DNA of 64,000 nucleotides from Schistocerca nitens (lineage: Eukaryota; Arthropoda; Insecta; Orthoptera; Acrididae), in assembly GCF_023898315.1 (NCBI RefSeq), contig NC_064619.1:301854150-301918149 (forward strand), read 5' to 3'. Below, piece by piece: positions 35,370-46,269 of the stretch (positions are counted from its first letter, which is position 1; the number at the start of each line of letters is the position of its first letter). The notes under the pieces are model-generated. The model was not told the origin of the DNA and did not search any database. It saw only the letters and a program-made list of their open reading frames with translations. A program made the translations under genes and the position numbers.

Positions 35370-35975
35370 AAATTGATTCAGTTCCTCTTCCTTAAGTACC
35401 TCATCTTCAGCATTCTTCTGTAGCAACACATTTCAAAAGCTTCTATTCTGTTTCTGACTGTACTGTTTGTCATTGATTTTTCACTTTCGTATAAGACTAC
35501 ATCCAAGCGAATTAACCCAGGAAAGGCTTCGTATCACTAAAATTTATATTCAATGTTGACAAAACTCTCTTTTACAGTAGCAACCTTATTTCCAGTCTGC
35601 ATTTTATATTGTGACTACTTTGGCCAATGCCACTCATTTTGCTGTCCAAACAGAAAAACTCATCTACTACTTTTTGGTCTCATTTTCTAATGTAATTCTT
35701 TCAGCTTTTACCAATTTGATTTGACTACATCCCATTGCCCTTGTGTTACTTTTGTTGGTGTTCATCTTATGATATGTTTTCACAACAGTGTCCATTTCAT
35801 TCATCTTATGTTCCAAGTCCTTTGCCTTCTTCTGACAGGATTACAGTGTCACTGGCAAACTTTATAGTTATTAATTTTTCTGCCTCAACTTTTAATTAAT
35901 TTTCCAATTTTCTCTTCTGTTTCCTTTAATGCCTGCTCAGTGTATATATTGAATAATATGTGGGTTAGACAGTAA
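35370..35975 (-). mobile_element. RTE-like LINE 3' fragment, minus orientation
   Basis: The minus strand carries the degraded RT-to-C-terminus region of the family at 50-51 kb: LFNIYTEQALKETEEKIGKL, traces of the tail segment around the Y-L-G-S box, and EAFEMCCYRRMLKM. The plus-strand text matches the complement of the 50.3-50.85 kb segment, with many substitutions. At about 35975 it abuts an opposite-orientation fragment of a related element. Confidence 0.72.
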
Positions 35976-35999
35976 TAAATATCACAGCAGGCAGTTCAG

Positions 36000-37280
36000 C
36001 TGAAGCGGAATCAACTTCTCTAAATAGGGACAATCACAGAAGTTGGACAGACAGTTGTAATACAAGGAAGGTAACTGAAGAAACCTTGGGTTAGAGAAGA
36101 AATACTCCAAGAAATCAATAAAAGAATAAAACACAAAAATTCTGATGACGAAAACAAGAATAGAGCAGTGTAGGTCACTTAAGAATGAAATAAATAGGAA
36201 AGGTAGGGAAGTTAAGGTGAAACAGCTGCAAGAAAAGTGTGAAGAAATCAAACAAGATACGATCATTGGAAGAACAGATTCTCATACAGTAAAGTCAAAA
36301 CAGCCTTATAAACAATTGAAAGTAAAGCTGTCAGCATTAAAAGGCAAGAGGAATTATGTTGTTAAACATAGACAAAAGAGTGGACAGATGAAAAGAATAC
36401 CCTGAAGATCTCTATGAGGGGGAGGAACTGCCTACTGATGTGATGGGAGAAGAAATGGAAGTGTATCTGGATTTCACAAGGGACCCAGTATTACCATTCA
36501 GAGTTTGACGAAGCTTTGCAAGACTTGCAATTAAATAAGACAGAAAGCATAGATAACATTACTTCACAATTTCTGAAATAAGTGGGGAAGGAATGGCAAC
36601 CCAACAAATAGTTCAAGTTGGCATGTAGAATACATCAAACTGGAGACATACCATCAGACTTTCGGAAATGTATCATCCACATAAGCCCAAAGATAGTAAC
36701 GACAGATATGTTTGACAACTATTGCAGAATCAGCCTAACAGTTCATGTGTCCAAGTTGCTGACAAGAATAATATACAGAATAATCTATAACAAAATAGAA
36801 GATCTCTTAGGTGATGAGCAGTTTGGCTTTAGAAAAAAATAAAGGTAACAGAGAGGTAGTTGTGTTTGGTAATAGAAGTGTGACTTCAGACAAATTACGA
36901 CACACTCATAGGTTTTATAGACTTAGAAAAAGTGTGAAATAATGGAAAATGGTCGAAGATGTTTGAAAGTCTCATAAATATAGGTGTAAGCTATATGAAA
37001 AGAATGTAATATATAATATGTACAAGAACGAAGAAAAAACCAAGGATGGAAGACCAAGAATGAAATGCTCAAATTAAAATGATTGGAATTCAGAGAAGCG
37101 GTCTCTTACCACTACTGTTCAATCGGTACAGTGAAGAAGCAGTTATGGAAATGAAAGACAGGTTCAGGAGTAGGATTAAAATTCAGAGTGAAAGAATATC
37201 ACTGATAGCATTTGGTGATGATGCTGCTATCCTCAGTGAAAGCGAGGAAGTTTGCAAGACATACCAAATGGAATAAATAG
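36000..37280 (+). mobile_element. RTE-like LINE fragment (linker and RT), plus orientation
   Basis: The plus strand reads degraded linker (RCRSLKNEINRKGREVK type, 36.15-36.4 kb) and EEYPEDLYEGEELPTDVMGE in line with the pre-RT segment of the 63 kb copy. Then come HQTGDIPSDFRKCIIHISPK and EDLLGDEQFGFRKK (36.6-36.84 kb), and ISLIAFGDDAAILSESEEV (37.2 kb). The catalytic F-A-D-D-x box survives as FGDD. Many stops are present. It ends near 37280. Confidence 0.75.
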
Positions 37281-37644
37281 TCTACTGGGCAGTTTATTAA
37301 GATCTTGCTTCCTTACGCAAGGGTTTCCAAACTTACAAGATGGTAACAAAGTATCTAACATAAATATGATTCTCAGGTATCTAACTGGTACTATCACGTG
37401 TGGCACTTTTCTCCTATTGCTAATGCCAGATTTTCTTCCATGTCTTTGTTCCATTCTTCTTTTGTCCTTGCATTCGCGTTCCACCTCTGTGTTCCTATTA
37501 ATTTGTGTCTCACTTAAAGATATTTCTTCATTGTTTCATTTGTTCTTAGCCCTCTTTCTCCCCCATTCCTTTTTAAAATTTTGTTTGTCCTTTCATTAGT
37601 ATTTTAATCTTAATATGTAGCTAGAGATATATTTTCAATATAAT

Positions 37645-37689
37645 GTAAATGGATATATAAAAAATCTACTCACCAAATTGTAGCATGAG

Positions 37690-37755
<66 letters not shown>

Positions 37756-37960
37756 GATTTAATTTTTACAGGCTTTCTGAGGCAGTGGTTCCTTCTTCTG
37801 GCAGAAGAGTTGAAGGGAAGGAAGAGGGGTGAAGGGAATGGACTGGAGAGGTTTAGGAAAAGGGGTACAGCTCAGAGAAGGAACCCAGAACCCTACATCA
37901 GGGGAGACTTACCATATGGGTTGAGAAGGAAAGAAAGAAAGGGATATATTTTGAATTGTA
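37645..37960 (-). repeat. PLE-type terminal unit with (CA)n and hammerhead-like motif
   Basis: The plus strand reads AAAAATCTACTCACCAAATT, then (CA)n (37690-37753), GGCTTTCTGAGGCAGTGGTT, CCTTCTTCTGGCAGAAGAGT, a purine-rich block and GGGGAGACTTACCATATGGG. On the minus strand this gives CAGAAGA, AGG, a short hairpin and GAAAGCC (37800-37774), the same core as in the other terminal units. I recognise the layout as one of the repeat families typical of locust genomes. Confidence 0.65.
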
Positions 37961-38376
37961 ATATTTCCAACTTGAACTATAGGTTGCCTATAGCTCGTTA
38001 TTAATGCACTAGTAGATTAGCCTTCTCTATCATAGTTCCCCGTTCATTCTATTTGTTTTCTTGATACCAAGACTCTGAATTAGTTTTTCTTCTCTTTCCT
38101 GGTAAGCCTCTTTTCTACATCTATTAACTTTCCCAGACAGCTTTACACCTAAATGTGACAACTATAGTAGTTATCCAAATCTCAGATTTCACATTTGATT
38201 TGATATAATATAACAAAACCACTGATGATAATGTAATGACAATTCCACATGCACATCTCATTCTTAAATCAGTCAACATACAACAGAATTTTCTCCCCTC
38301 TGCATCTTTCATACCTGCAGAAAGGTTAATAATTATTAGAAAATTAAATCTTCAAGATTTTCTTAGATAACTGTAC

Positions 38377-38589
38377 CTGGCATTGAGCCATAAAATCGTG
38401 TCTCTTGTTTTGTGCTGACAGTTCAGTGATGAATGCAATCTCCTTCAGTTTCTCCTCTTCATCGTGAGCCTTACGTACAATGCCTTGAAGGTGCAGCTTA
38501 CGGTTGACTTCAGCACGTTTCAGCTTCATTTCAAGGCGGTTTCTTTTATCCTCTATGAGTTGGGCCTGGGCAGCCTTTACCTCTTCCAC
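38377..38589 (-). CDS. SCAPER: SCAPER exon 4 of those visible
   Basis: This 213-nt exon is phase 0 on both sides, with an acceptor in CATCTAACAG and a GTACAG donor. It encodes [60 protein letters not shown] and [13 protein letters not shown]-x-I-V-x-K-A-x-x-E-E-x-K-x-x-E-I-A-F-I and A-Q-N-K-R-H-D are highly diagnostic of SCAPER. Counting residues between these motifs and exon 3 gives exactly the vertebrate spacing, which supports direct joining of exons 3 and 4. Confidence 0.96.
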
Positions 38590-40789
38590 CTGTTAGATGG
38601 GTTAACAATATCCAATATCAAAGTAACTGCATTTATGTTACATTTTTACAGTTATTCATCATTTTCATGATACAATGATGCAGAGAAGCAGTATCACACT
38701 ACTTTATACTTAAAAATTTATTTATTTACTTGCTTATTCATTTATTTCATATTGGCACTTGCTGTCGACACAAGCTGCCAGCACCTATTACATATGTGGA
38801 AGATCTAATTACTTGAAAATGAATTCTGTTTTAAGATAAAGTGCTATCACCTTTAACAATTGTTTAATGCACTATGTCCTTTCAAAACATTTACTCTATG
38901 GTTCTCAGTGGTGAGAGTAGTCATGGTGGGAGAGGGAATCAGTAGGTTGATACTCTTAAATGCACTTTCATGGGGGCATTTCCTTCATATGCATTCAAAT
39001 AAAATAATAAAATGTAGGAGAATAAAGGAGTGCATAACAATAATGATAGAAGAATAATTATTACTATCCTTCAAATGTTTGTTGCAAAATGATAATTCTT
39101 TATTTTCTACTTTTTGAAGATTGATATTAGAATATGGCTGTGTAAAGATACAGGTTAATTCTTACACAAAATAGCAACCAGCCACTTTAAATAATGTTAT
39201 TTATTAAACATATGTACCTCTTTTAGGAATTTATACCAAAAAGGCCAACATCGGATGGATGTTTACAGTTATAATTTCATTTAGCATTTGTTCAGTATAA
39301 GCTAAATTAAATTATAAATGTGATCACTCTGATGTTGAACCTGTTGGATAAAAATCAGTAACAGTACAATCTGTTTTGGATAAATGGCAATATTAACAGT
39401 CGCTGGCTGCAGTTTTTTACTTTCTCTAAGAGCTAACTTGTATCTTTACTTACTACTAAATAGTCTTTCCTAGTGTAACTCCAATTTCTGCACTTTTGTG
39501 CCCACACTATTATTTGTGTTTGTCTGCAGCACAGAAACAAACATAAAAAGATACCACCAACCACTTATATACAGGCTCATACCCTTCTCTAGTTATTTGT
39601 GTAGTAGTCTCCTCTACTCCAAAGTATCTATTTGCGCAATGAATACTGCATTGTACCAACTCACCGAAGAGTTGAAACACTGAGTGTTAAATAACGACAT
39701 AAACAAAACAGAACTTTGCTAGCTTTTGGATAAGTTCTTCTTCAAAACTATAGATTGCATATACACCTGTACCTGCAAGACTATGTTGTCCTACTACACT
39801 GACTGTATGAGTGTGTGTTTGTGTGTGTAGGTGGGTAGGTAGTTAGGACGGGGAGGGGGAGGGGGGCCACATGCATGCATGCGCGTACGTGGGTCTGAAG
39901 AAGGATTTGTCACAAAGCTAGCAAACCTGTCAGTTGTCTTTATGTGGTTACAGATGACTCTGTTTGCTGAGTTGTTACATTTGCTCCTTCCATTATTTAT
40001 ATTCGACCAAGGACCACCATTACCACATTTATACATTTAATGTCATCCACACATTACTGGATTTCTGCAACAAGCAATAACTAACCATACAACTGAAATA
40101 CAATCTGCAATCTACAGCGATGTCAATACTAAACAGTTCCTTATTTCAACTTTTTCATTTCCCTTGTTCTTAATCACTTCATGGCATCCCTCCTCTCCCC
40201 TTCCTCTCACAACACTTCAACCAACCCTTCTCTGACACTAAAAGAAAAAGCTTATAATAAAAGCTAATAAGAAGTAGCACCCTTTTTTCACATCTCTAAT
40301 CATATGACGTAAAAAAGAAGAATTGACTCTGAAACACAACAAATGTAGATAGAAGTGTCCGCTTGGATAGTTAGCAAAACTATTGGACTGAAAATAATAA
40401 GAAATAGATTTTTTAAGAGCAAGGTGTGACAAAATGGTCAGTATTGTTTGTTTGCAAATGTTGCATCAGACTAGAGAATTGCCCTTCCATGCCCAGTGTA
40501 GCACAGTACAACTAAGTAAGAACCACCATCACAATTATTACACCTTGCAGCTATGCCCAAAACATAACAACTACAAGAGGACAACAGAAATTTTACTTCA
40601 GCAGGTCCGCTACATGTCACATATTGCACAAAAATATCAGTTTCTCTTAATATCCTAAGGAGAGTTTGGTAGCTGGTCCAAACTTAGTACACTCTGTGCT
40701 GATTTTAATGCACAACCTGAAGGAGGACAGTGAATCATAGCTTTAGAAGCTATGGAAAGTTCACACTAAATAAAGTAAAGCATCCATGC
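38590..40789. other. SCAPER intron, mostly unclassified
   Basis: A 2.2-kb AT-rich intron. Apart from the inverted repeat at 39.66-40.01 kb nothing is recognised. On the minus strand it begins with a GC dinucleotide instead of GT. Confidence 0.6.
39660..40010. repeat. Degenerate palindromic PLE-type terminal unit
   Basis: The left arm (CAGAACTTTGCTAGCTTTTG, TTCTTCTTC) and the right arm (CTGAAGAAGGATTTGT, CAAAGCTAGCAAACCTGTCA) are diverged inverted copies around a TG/CA-rich and CATGCATGCATGCG centre. The right arm shows the CTGAAGA-AGG...CAAAGCT form of the hammerhead-like core (39895-39918). Confidence 0.6.
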
Positions 40790-41016
40790 CTTGTTTAGAA
40801 GTTCCCGAAGACGTTGACTACGTTCCAGTTTCAGTTTCTCACGTTTTTCTTCGGCCTGTGCCTGTTTTGCTTGGAAGCGACGCAAAGTTTCAGGAACAGT
40901 GCGACGACGTGATGGAGATGACAGTTTCTGGTGAAGCTCAAGAGCTCGTCCAGGGTGCCTTGCAACAAGTTCTTGCAGCTGCTCTAACGCATCCATTCGT
41001 TCAGACCAAGACATTC
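40790..41016 (-). CDS. SCAPER: SCAPER exon 3 of those visible, GC donor
   Basis: This 227-nt exon has an acceptor in CTGATTTAG and runs from phase 1 to phase 0. It encodes MSWSERMDALEQLQELVARH, PGRALELHQKLSSPSRRRTV, PETLRRFQAKQAQAEEKREK and LKLERSQRLRELLNK. R-H-P-G-R-A-x-x-x-H-x-K-L-S-S-P-S-R-[RK]-R-T is the clearest SCAPER signature in the window. The exon must end at AAC AAG to join exon 4 with correct spacing, and the intron there begins GCATGG, not GT. No in-frame GT donor lies between this point and the stop 24 nt downstream. Confidence 0.95.
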
Positions 41017-41370
41017 CTAAATCAGGTAAAAAATTAATACTGTTATAAAAAGTAATAACAACACTGTATTTCAATTGTGAATTTTCCATATACTACAAAA
41101 AATATCTGGACAAAGACTATATCAGGCTACTATGTTGGTCACATTTCACTGTGTGTAGGGTTATGAGTAACACAAGACAGTTCATTACTAATCTATTGTT
41201 GTATGTGTACTCTGTGTGTTGACTATTTACATGACAGTAAAATACATGCACACAGTGTTTACTGTTGCATAATATAACTGAAAACACCACAGCTGAACTT
41301 GCACATGAGATTCTGAATAAAAATGAAAACTTCTTTGAACTCTCCTATTTCTTCTACAGTATTATTATTT

Positions 41371-42180
41371 CTTTCCTTTCTCAGACGTTATGTCTGGTTA
41401 AAATTGGAAAGTGACGCAGACCTTGATCAAGCGTCACTTCCTTTTAACTGTATGGTATATGTTACATTGCATTTAGGAACTTTCGGGTAATTGAACATGT
41501 ATCAATAATTACAGATTTCTGTAGTTGTATATATACGTTTGGATGTAGCTGTATTGCGTTGATGTACTGGTGGATATTGTGGGGTATGACTCCTGTAGTT
41601 GATAGTACAATTGGTATAATGTCAACTTTATTGTGATGCCACATGTCCTTGACTTCCTCAGCCAGTTGGATGTATTTTTCAATTTTTTCTCCTGTTTTCT
41701 TCTGTATATTTGTAGTATTGGGTATGGATATTTCGATTAGTTGTGTTAATTTCTTCTTTTTATTGGTGAGTATGATGTCAGGTTTGTTATGTGGTGGTGT
41801 TTTATCTGTTATAATGATTATGTTCCAGTCTAATTTGTATTCATCATTCTCCAGTACATTTTGTGGTGCATACTTGTATGTGGGAACGTGTTGTTTTATT
41901 AGTTTATGTTCTATGGCGAGTTGTTGATGTATTATTTTTGCTACATTGTCATGTCTTCTGGGGTATTCTGTATTTGCTAGTATTGTACATCCGCTTGTGA
42001 TGTGATCTACTGTTTCTATTTGTTGTTTGCAAAGTCTGCATTTATCTGTTGTGGTATTGGGATCTTTAATAATATGCTTGCTGTAATACCTGGTGTTTAT
42101 TGTTTGACCCTGTATTGCAATCATGAATCCTTCCGTCTCACTGTATATATTGCCTTTTCTTAGCCAAGTGTTGGATGCAT
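41371..42180 (-). mobile_element. R4/Dong-type LINE 3' part, flanked by TAA-type repeats
   Basis: The element is 5'-truncated and contains one open frame (see the next entry), with a short 3' UTR reaching about 41371. The 5' side abuts a (TTA)n run (42181-42221) and the 3' side a short ATTATTATT (41361-41369). Dong elements are known to insert into TAA repeats, so this repeat is probably the target site. Confidence 0.72.
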
Positions 42181-42181
42181 C

Positions 42182-42220
<39 letters not shown>

Positions 42221-42221
42221 G
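41462..42221 (-). pseudogene. LINE C-terminal ORF: zinc-binding motif plus restriction-like endonuclease
   Basis: The open frame runs through the simple repeat (poly-Asn) into KDASNTWLRKGNIYSETEGF and continues intact. CRLCKQQIETVDHITSGC is the C-X2-C-X(n)-H-X4-C motif that follows RT in R2/R4-type LINEs. Then come KLDWNIIIITD, NKPDIILTNKKKK, LTQLIEISIPNTTNIQKKTG and EKIEKYIQL, the PD-(D/E)XK-like restriction endonuclease fold used for site-specific nicking. It ends with a conserved PIVLSTTGVIP block. RT itself is lost by 5' truncation. The frame is free of stops for about 250 codons, so the copy is fairly young. Confidence 0.8.
42181..42221. repeat. (TTA)n microsatellite
   Basis: About 13 TTA units directly at the 5' boundary of the R4/Dong-type LINE. 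Confidence 0.95.
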
Positions 42222-42854
42222 GGAAGCACAAATAGCTTTTGAATTAGTATGAATATCATGTCAAAAGTCACGCAATATTATGACCAGACAGACGGAACAC
42301 CGATTAAATACAATGATGATGGGAGAAAAAAGCTGACTAATCAGAATGTCAAATTGAGACCATTTACAGGCAGTCTCCAAATTCTGTTTCCATTATTGAC
42401 AAAGTTGATGATGCTTCTTATTTAACACAATCCTTTTTAATGCTATGAAGGCAAATTGGTTAATGCGATTTTTTTAACTGTATCTGTGTGGATCTTTCAT
42501 TTTGATGTTTTATTTGGTTATTCTGTGTTTGGATAAAGTATGAGAAAACGATGAAAAGTTAGGCTGGCAGTGAAAGACTGTTGTTTATGTAAAATACGCA
42601 CTTAGTTGTTTTGACCCCACATCTCTTAAGTAAATGTACTTTTTCCAAGTTATTTCAGTGAGTAGATTCCATCCCTGAAGTAACATTCTGTTCCCTGAAG
42701 TAACATTCTGTAAGTTTGCAAAACACTCATTAATTGCTGCTGTAATTTTTTATTTGGGCACAGTATACTCAGTCATAAATTTCTTGAGATGTATGTAGGT
42801 GGAAGTGAGAAAATGCCAAATTCAGTGAAAAGGATGACTCATACTTCAAATTTT

Positions 42855-43175
42855 TCAGCTTCCCCATTGCCAAAGCATCTTTGTGGGCAAATAAATGGGA
42901 AAATGAATTACCTTGTTGAAAGGTACTACTTTGCTTTTGCCATCTAGGCCTATTCTCATACCTTTTTCATCCATTGCATCTGGAATACTGGTACATGGCT
43001 CAACATAAGCGGTCACCTGGTTGGCTATCAACTGGAAACTTCTTGTGGCGTACATGGCCACAAATATTTTGCAGGAGGGAACATTACAATTTTCACAAAT
43101 CATCATCTCCTCACGGGCACTATTCACAATCCTGCTGTTGACCTTCCCCACACAGGTTTGGCATATGGATCCCAT
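42855..43175 (-). pseudogene. Possible piggyBac-type zinc-ribbon fragment
   Basis: A 106-codon minus-strand frame begins GSICQTCVGKVNSRIVNSAR and continues with MMICENCNVPSCKIFVAMYA. C-X2-C, spacer, I-C-x-x-C-x-V-P-x-C resembles the Cys-rich C-terminus of piggyBac-like transposases. Nothing upstream supports a transposase body, and the downstream part of the frame is unlike the family, so this is tentative. Confidence 0.3.
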
Positions 43176-44495
43176 CCATCAGTACACAACAGACATCCAG
43201 AAAATGTGGTGGCTGATTGTCTGTCACATGTCAGTGCTATCTCATCTCCTATTAATTTCAATGAACTGGCCCACTTACAGGACAATGATGTCGAACTTCA
43301 GAACCCTGTCAGGCCTCTTCCACTTACCTACAGATAGTTTCTTGCAACCTACTGGGTTTGGTCAGGCCGTGATGGTGTGATATGTCCATGGACGTCACTC
43401 AACCTATCTTCCCAGCTGCTTTACTTCACCAAATTTTTGTTGCTTTGCATACTCTTTCGCACCCTGTTACTAAGGCTACTGGGTGACCCGCCATGGAACG
43501 CTTTGTGTGGCCATGCATGAAGAAGCACTGCCGTGTGTGGACTCATGCCTGCGTGCCATGTCAGCACAGAAAAATCAGCAGACATACGCAGCCACCCCCT
43601 GGCAAATCTGACATCCCATGATGCTGTTTCCGAGATGTGGACCTAGAACTCATTGCGCCGTCACCTGCATCTGATGGTTTAAGATATATCTTGTCCATCA
43701 TTGATCGTGTTACAAGATGAGTGGAGGCGATCCCTCTTGCGGCCATTACGGTTGATTCTGTTGCTTGAGCATTTGTGTTTTCCTGGATAGCTAGATTCAG
43801 GTGCGCTACATCCATCACCATCAATCAGGGTAGGCAGTTCAAACCACTGTTATTTAACAAACTCTGCATGGTCTGTGGCATGGATAAATTTCACATTATA
43901 GCATACTACCTTCATAGTAATGGGCTTGTCAAGTGCTGGCACAGGACTCCAAAACCACCATCATGTGCCACAGTGTTGAGTGGCTTGAAGCCTTGTTCTG
44001 GGTTATGTTAGCAATCCACGTGATTGATAAGGCAGACCTCCAAGTGTCACTTGCTAAAGTCCTGTATGGTGAGAAATTAGTCCTCCCAGCTGTAATCATC
44101 AATTATCCTGCAACCATCGCCCTATCTGACCTCCCCACTTTTGTCGAGTGTGCCCAGTTGCACATAGCTGCTACCCGTATATCTTCTCCATGGCTAATAC
44201 TATCGACATCCTCATGAACATCCGACTCGAAAGTTTCACTTCAGCAGGTTAAACAAGCTTGGAACACTGAGGAATTCATCCCACAACCTCTCGACTCGAG
44301 TTCTCCACAATCGGGCAATGGCCCCGAACCCGCACATACCACCCCTCTGCCTGTGCACCAACCAGAGTGCATTGAGCCTATAGCTGTCACTCAGTGGTAG
44401 TGTGTGATGCTCCCACTCCCTTGCCTCACTCAGACACTGTGTGGGACAATCCGCTGCCTCAGGCCCTGTAACTTAGGTACGAGGCACACACTGCC
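43140..44495 (+). mobile_element. Gypsy-like integrase region, frameshifted
   Basis: The plus strand reads ENVVADCLSHVSAISSPINF (end of RNase H and start of the linker). It then reads a CRAMSAQKNQQTYAATP-type zinc-binding stretch, degraded DDE core pieces around 43.66-43.9 kb (IDRVT, INQGRQFKPLLFNKLCMVCG), the SNGLVKCWHR Glu-helix equivalent, and QDSKTTIMCHSVEWLEALFW with SLAKVLYGEKLVLPAVI (43.93-44.1 kb). Gag, protease and RT are missing on the left. The right end merges into the start of a 30-bp minisatellite. Confidence 0.78.
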
Positions 44496-44501
44496 ACAAA
44501 A

Positions 44502-45252
44502 TACAGGGTGAACATTAATAAATTCGACAAACTGCAAGGACGGATTCCTAAAAGGTAATGAAGGAAAAATGGTCCTATGAATATGTGTGCAGAAATGGAT
44601 GGTGTGTGTACAGTGACAACAATGACTGAATACAGAACAGAGCTGCATCGCATTCAAGTCGCAACAGATGTTTAAAGTGGCCTCCATGGGATACATTACA
44701 TGTGTCTGCCATGCAGGATACACATAATCACACTTTGGCTTCCAGCATCTTGGCGGTCCACTTTCCTGGAGCTCGTGTTGAGGTCCGTCTCAATATCCCC
44801 CTGAACTTGGTCCTCCAAATCTGGTGTATGCACAGTTCACTGACTCCAAGCCCATTGTTCTGTCTGAAAGGACTCATGATCATACAAATGCACAAAAAGG
44901 GCTTGAAATGTTGTGTGATGTAGCTGTTGTCTGTGAGGGTACCTGTTTCAGTATAGTTGTGCTATCTTGTGACCATTTCCATCTGCTTGGTCATACACAA
45001 ACGCCACCTCAGTTTGTTCCCAACATGAATACTGGACCGTTCTGCTGCTTACAGTATGCTGTATCAATCGTACAGGCTGCACCACACAAGGAACACACGG
45101 CACACAGTCAGAGGAACTTTCATTCTTCAGCACCTTCTACCATAGCAGTGATGCATTTCCAGACACATATTCAAAGGACCTTTGCTTCTCCATTTCCAGT
45201 CAGGAACCTATCCTTGGTTTGTCAGTTTTATTAATGTTCACCTTTTGTAATT
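44502..45252. mobile_element. Non-autonomous DNA element with about 90-bp terminal inverted repeats
   Basis: The left end TACAGGGTGAACATTAATAA and the right end (reverse complement TTACAAAAGGTGAACATTAA) continue as inverted copies for about 90 bp, including GACAAACTGCAAGG / GACAAACCAAGG, GATTCCT / GGTTCCT and GGTCCTATGAATATGTGT / GGTCCTTTGAATATGTGT. ACAAAA flanks both sides (44496-44501 and 45253-45258), a likely target-site duplication. The interior has no coding pattern I recognise. The element split the first unit of the adjacent minisatellite. Confidence 0.78.
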
Positions 45253-45840
45253 ACAAAACACACACTGCCATGTAAAATTGATAAGAAGCACTTCTGCAAT
45301 GTAACATTGCTACAAAGCACCCTGTGCCACAAAACACTGGGAAAGAGCACCACCAGCCAGGCAACATCAGTATGCTGCACCCTTTGCTACACAACAGTGG
45401 TTCAAAGCACATTCTATCACAAAACATCCTTACAAAACACCCTCTGCCACATAAAATTGGTAAGAAGCACCCTTCAACAAGCAACAATGGTATGAAGCAC
45501 ACTCTGCATCATAACATCGCTACAAAACACCCTCTGCATTGTAACATTGCTGCGAAGTACCTTTTGCATCATAACATCACCATAGAGCACATTCTGCACC
45601 ATAAAATCACTACAGAGCAACTTCTGCATCATAACACTGCTATGAAGCACACACTGCCACAAAAAATTGGCATGAAATCCCACATCACAAAGCACTGGTA
45701 CAAAGTTTCCTCTGCACAAAACATTGGTACAAAGTACCCCCTGGCACAAATCAATGGTACTGAACTCTCTGTCATGAAACATCAGTACACATTCTACCAT
45801 GCAATAATGGTACAAAGCGTAACACTGGAATAGAGCACCA
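45253..45840. repeat. 30-bp minisatellite, about 19 degenerate units
   Basis: Blocks such as TACAAAGCAC, GAAAGAGCAC, TATGCTGCAC, TTCAAAGCAC and TATGAAGCAC recur at exact 30-nt spacing (45311, 45341, 45371, 45401, then on to 45731). The consensus is about AAAACATTGGTACAAAGCAC plus CCTCTGCCAC. One unit, GAGGCACACACTGCCACAAA, lies left of the inverted-repeat element at 44481-44500. Because the period is a multiple of three, long frames stay open on both strands (169 and 131 codons). These are not genes. Confidence 0.92.
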
Positions 45841-46269
45841 CAGCAGCAATAGGTGATGCAAGGTATCACGATTCCATGGAGCTCTGCTTTTCACCATGAG
45901 ATGAAAAGGACATCAGTTTCACAGCAATAGGGGACTTTAATTAATCACAGCTTAACCAATTTGCTTGATACTTATAAATTATACATACAAACACTACTTG
46001 CAAATCAAAATCCATACAAGTCAACAAACAGAAAGAACCATGATGCGGGACATCAATTTATATGTGTACAGCTAGACAGAAGATAAAAGAAGACATATGA
46101 CTGATGCAGATTGCCAGTTGGAAAAAAATTAAATAAATAAATAAAAAATTACACTTGATTCTAACATCTGCCTGTCATTCTAATTTAAAGTATACATATA
46201 AAAAAGGTGGATCAAAATGAAGAAACTGTATTAACATGGATGATATCTATAAGTGGGAATTTTTCATTT
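45841..46269. other. Unclassified intron sequence
   Basis: AT-rich, no recognised feature. Confidence 0.5.

Noticed and set aside
43021-43380. 119-codon plus ORF
   Set aside because: It crosses the boundary between the Cys-rich minus frame and the Gypsy RNase H/integrase part. The true Gypsy frame here is a different one.
45253-45840. CRISPR-like array
   Set aside because: The 30-bp units are directly joined and all degenerate, with no unique spacers, and the genome is eukaryotic.
45324-45869. Long ORFs on both strands in the 30-bp repeat
   Set aside because: They exist only because the repeat period is a multiple of three. There is no start context, no domain, and both strands are equally open.
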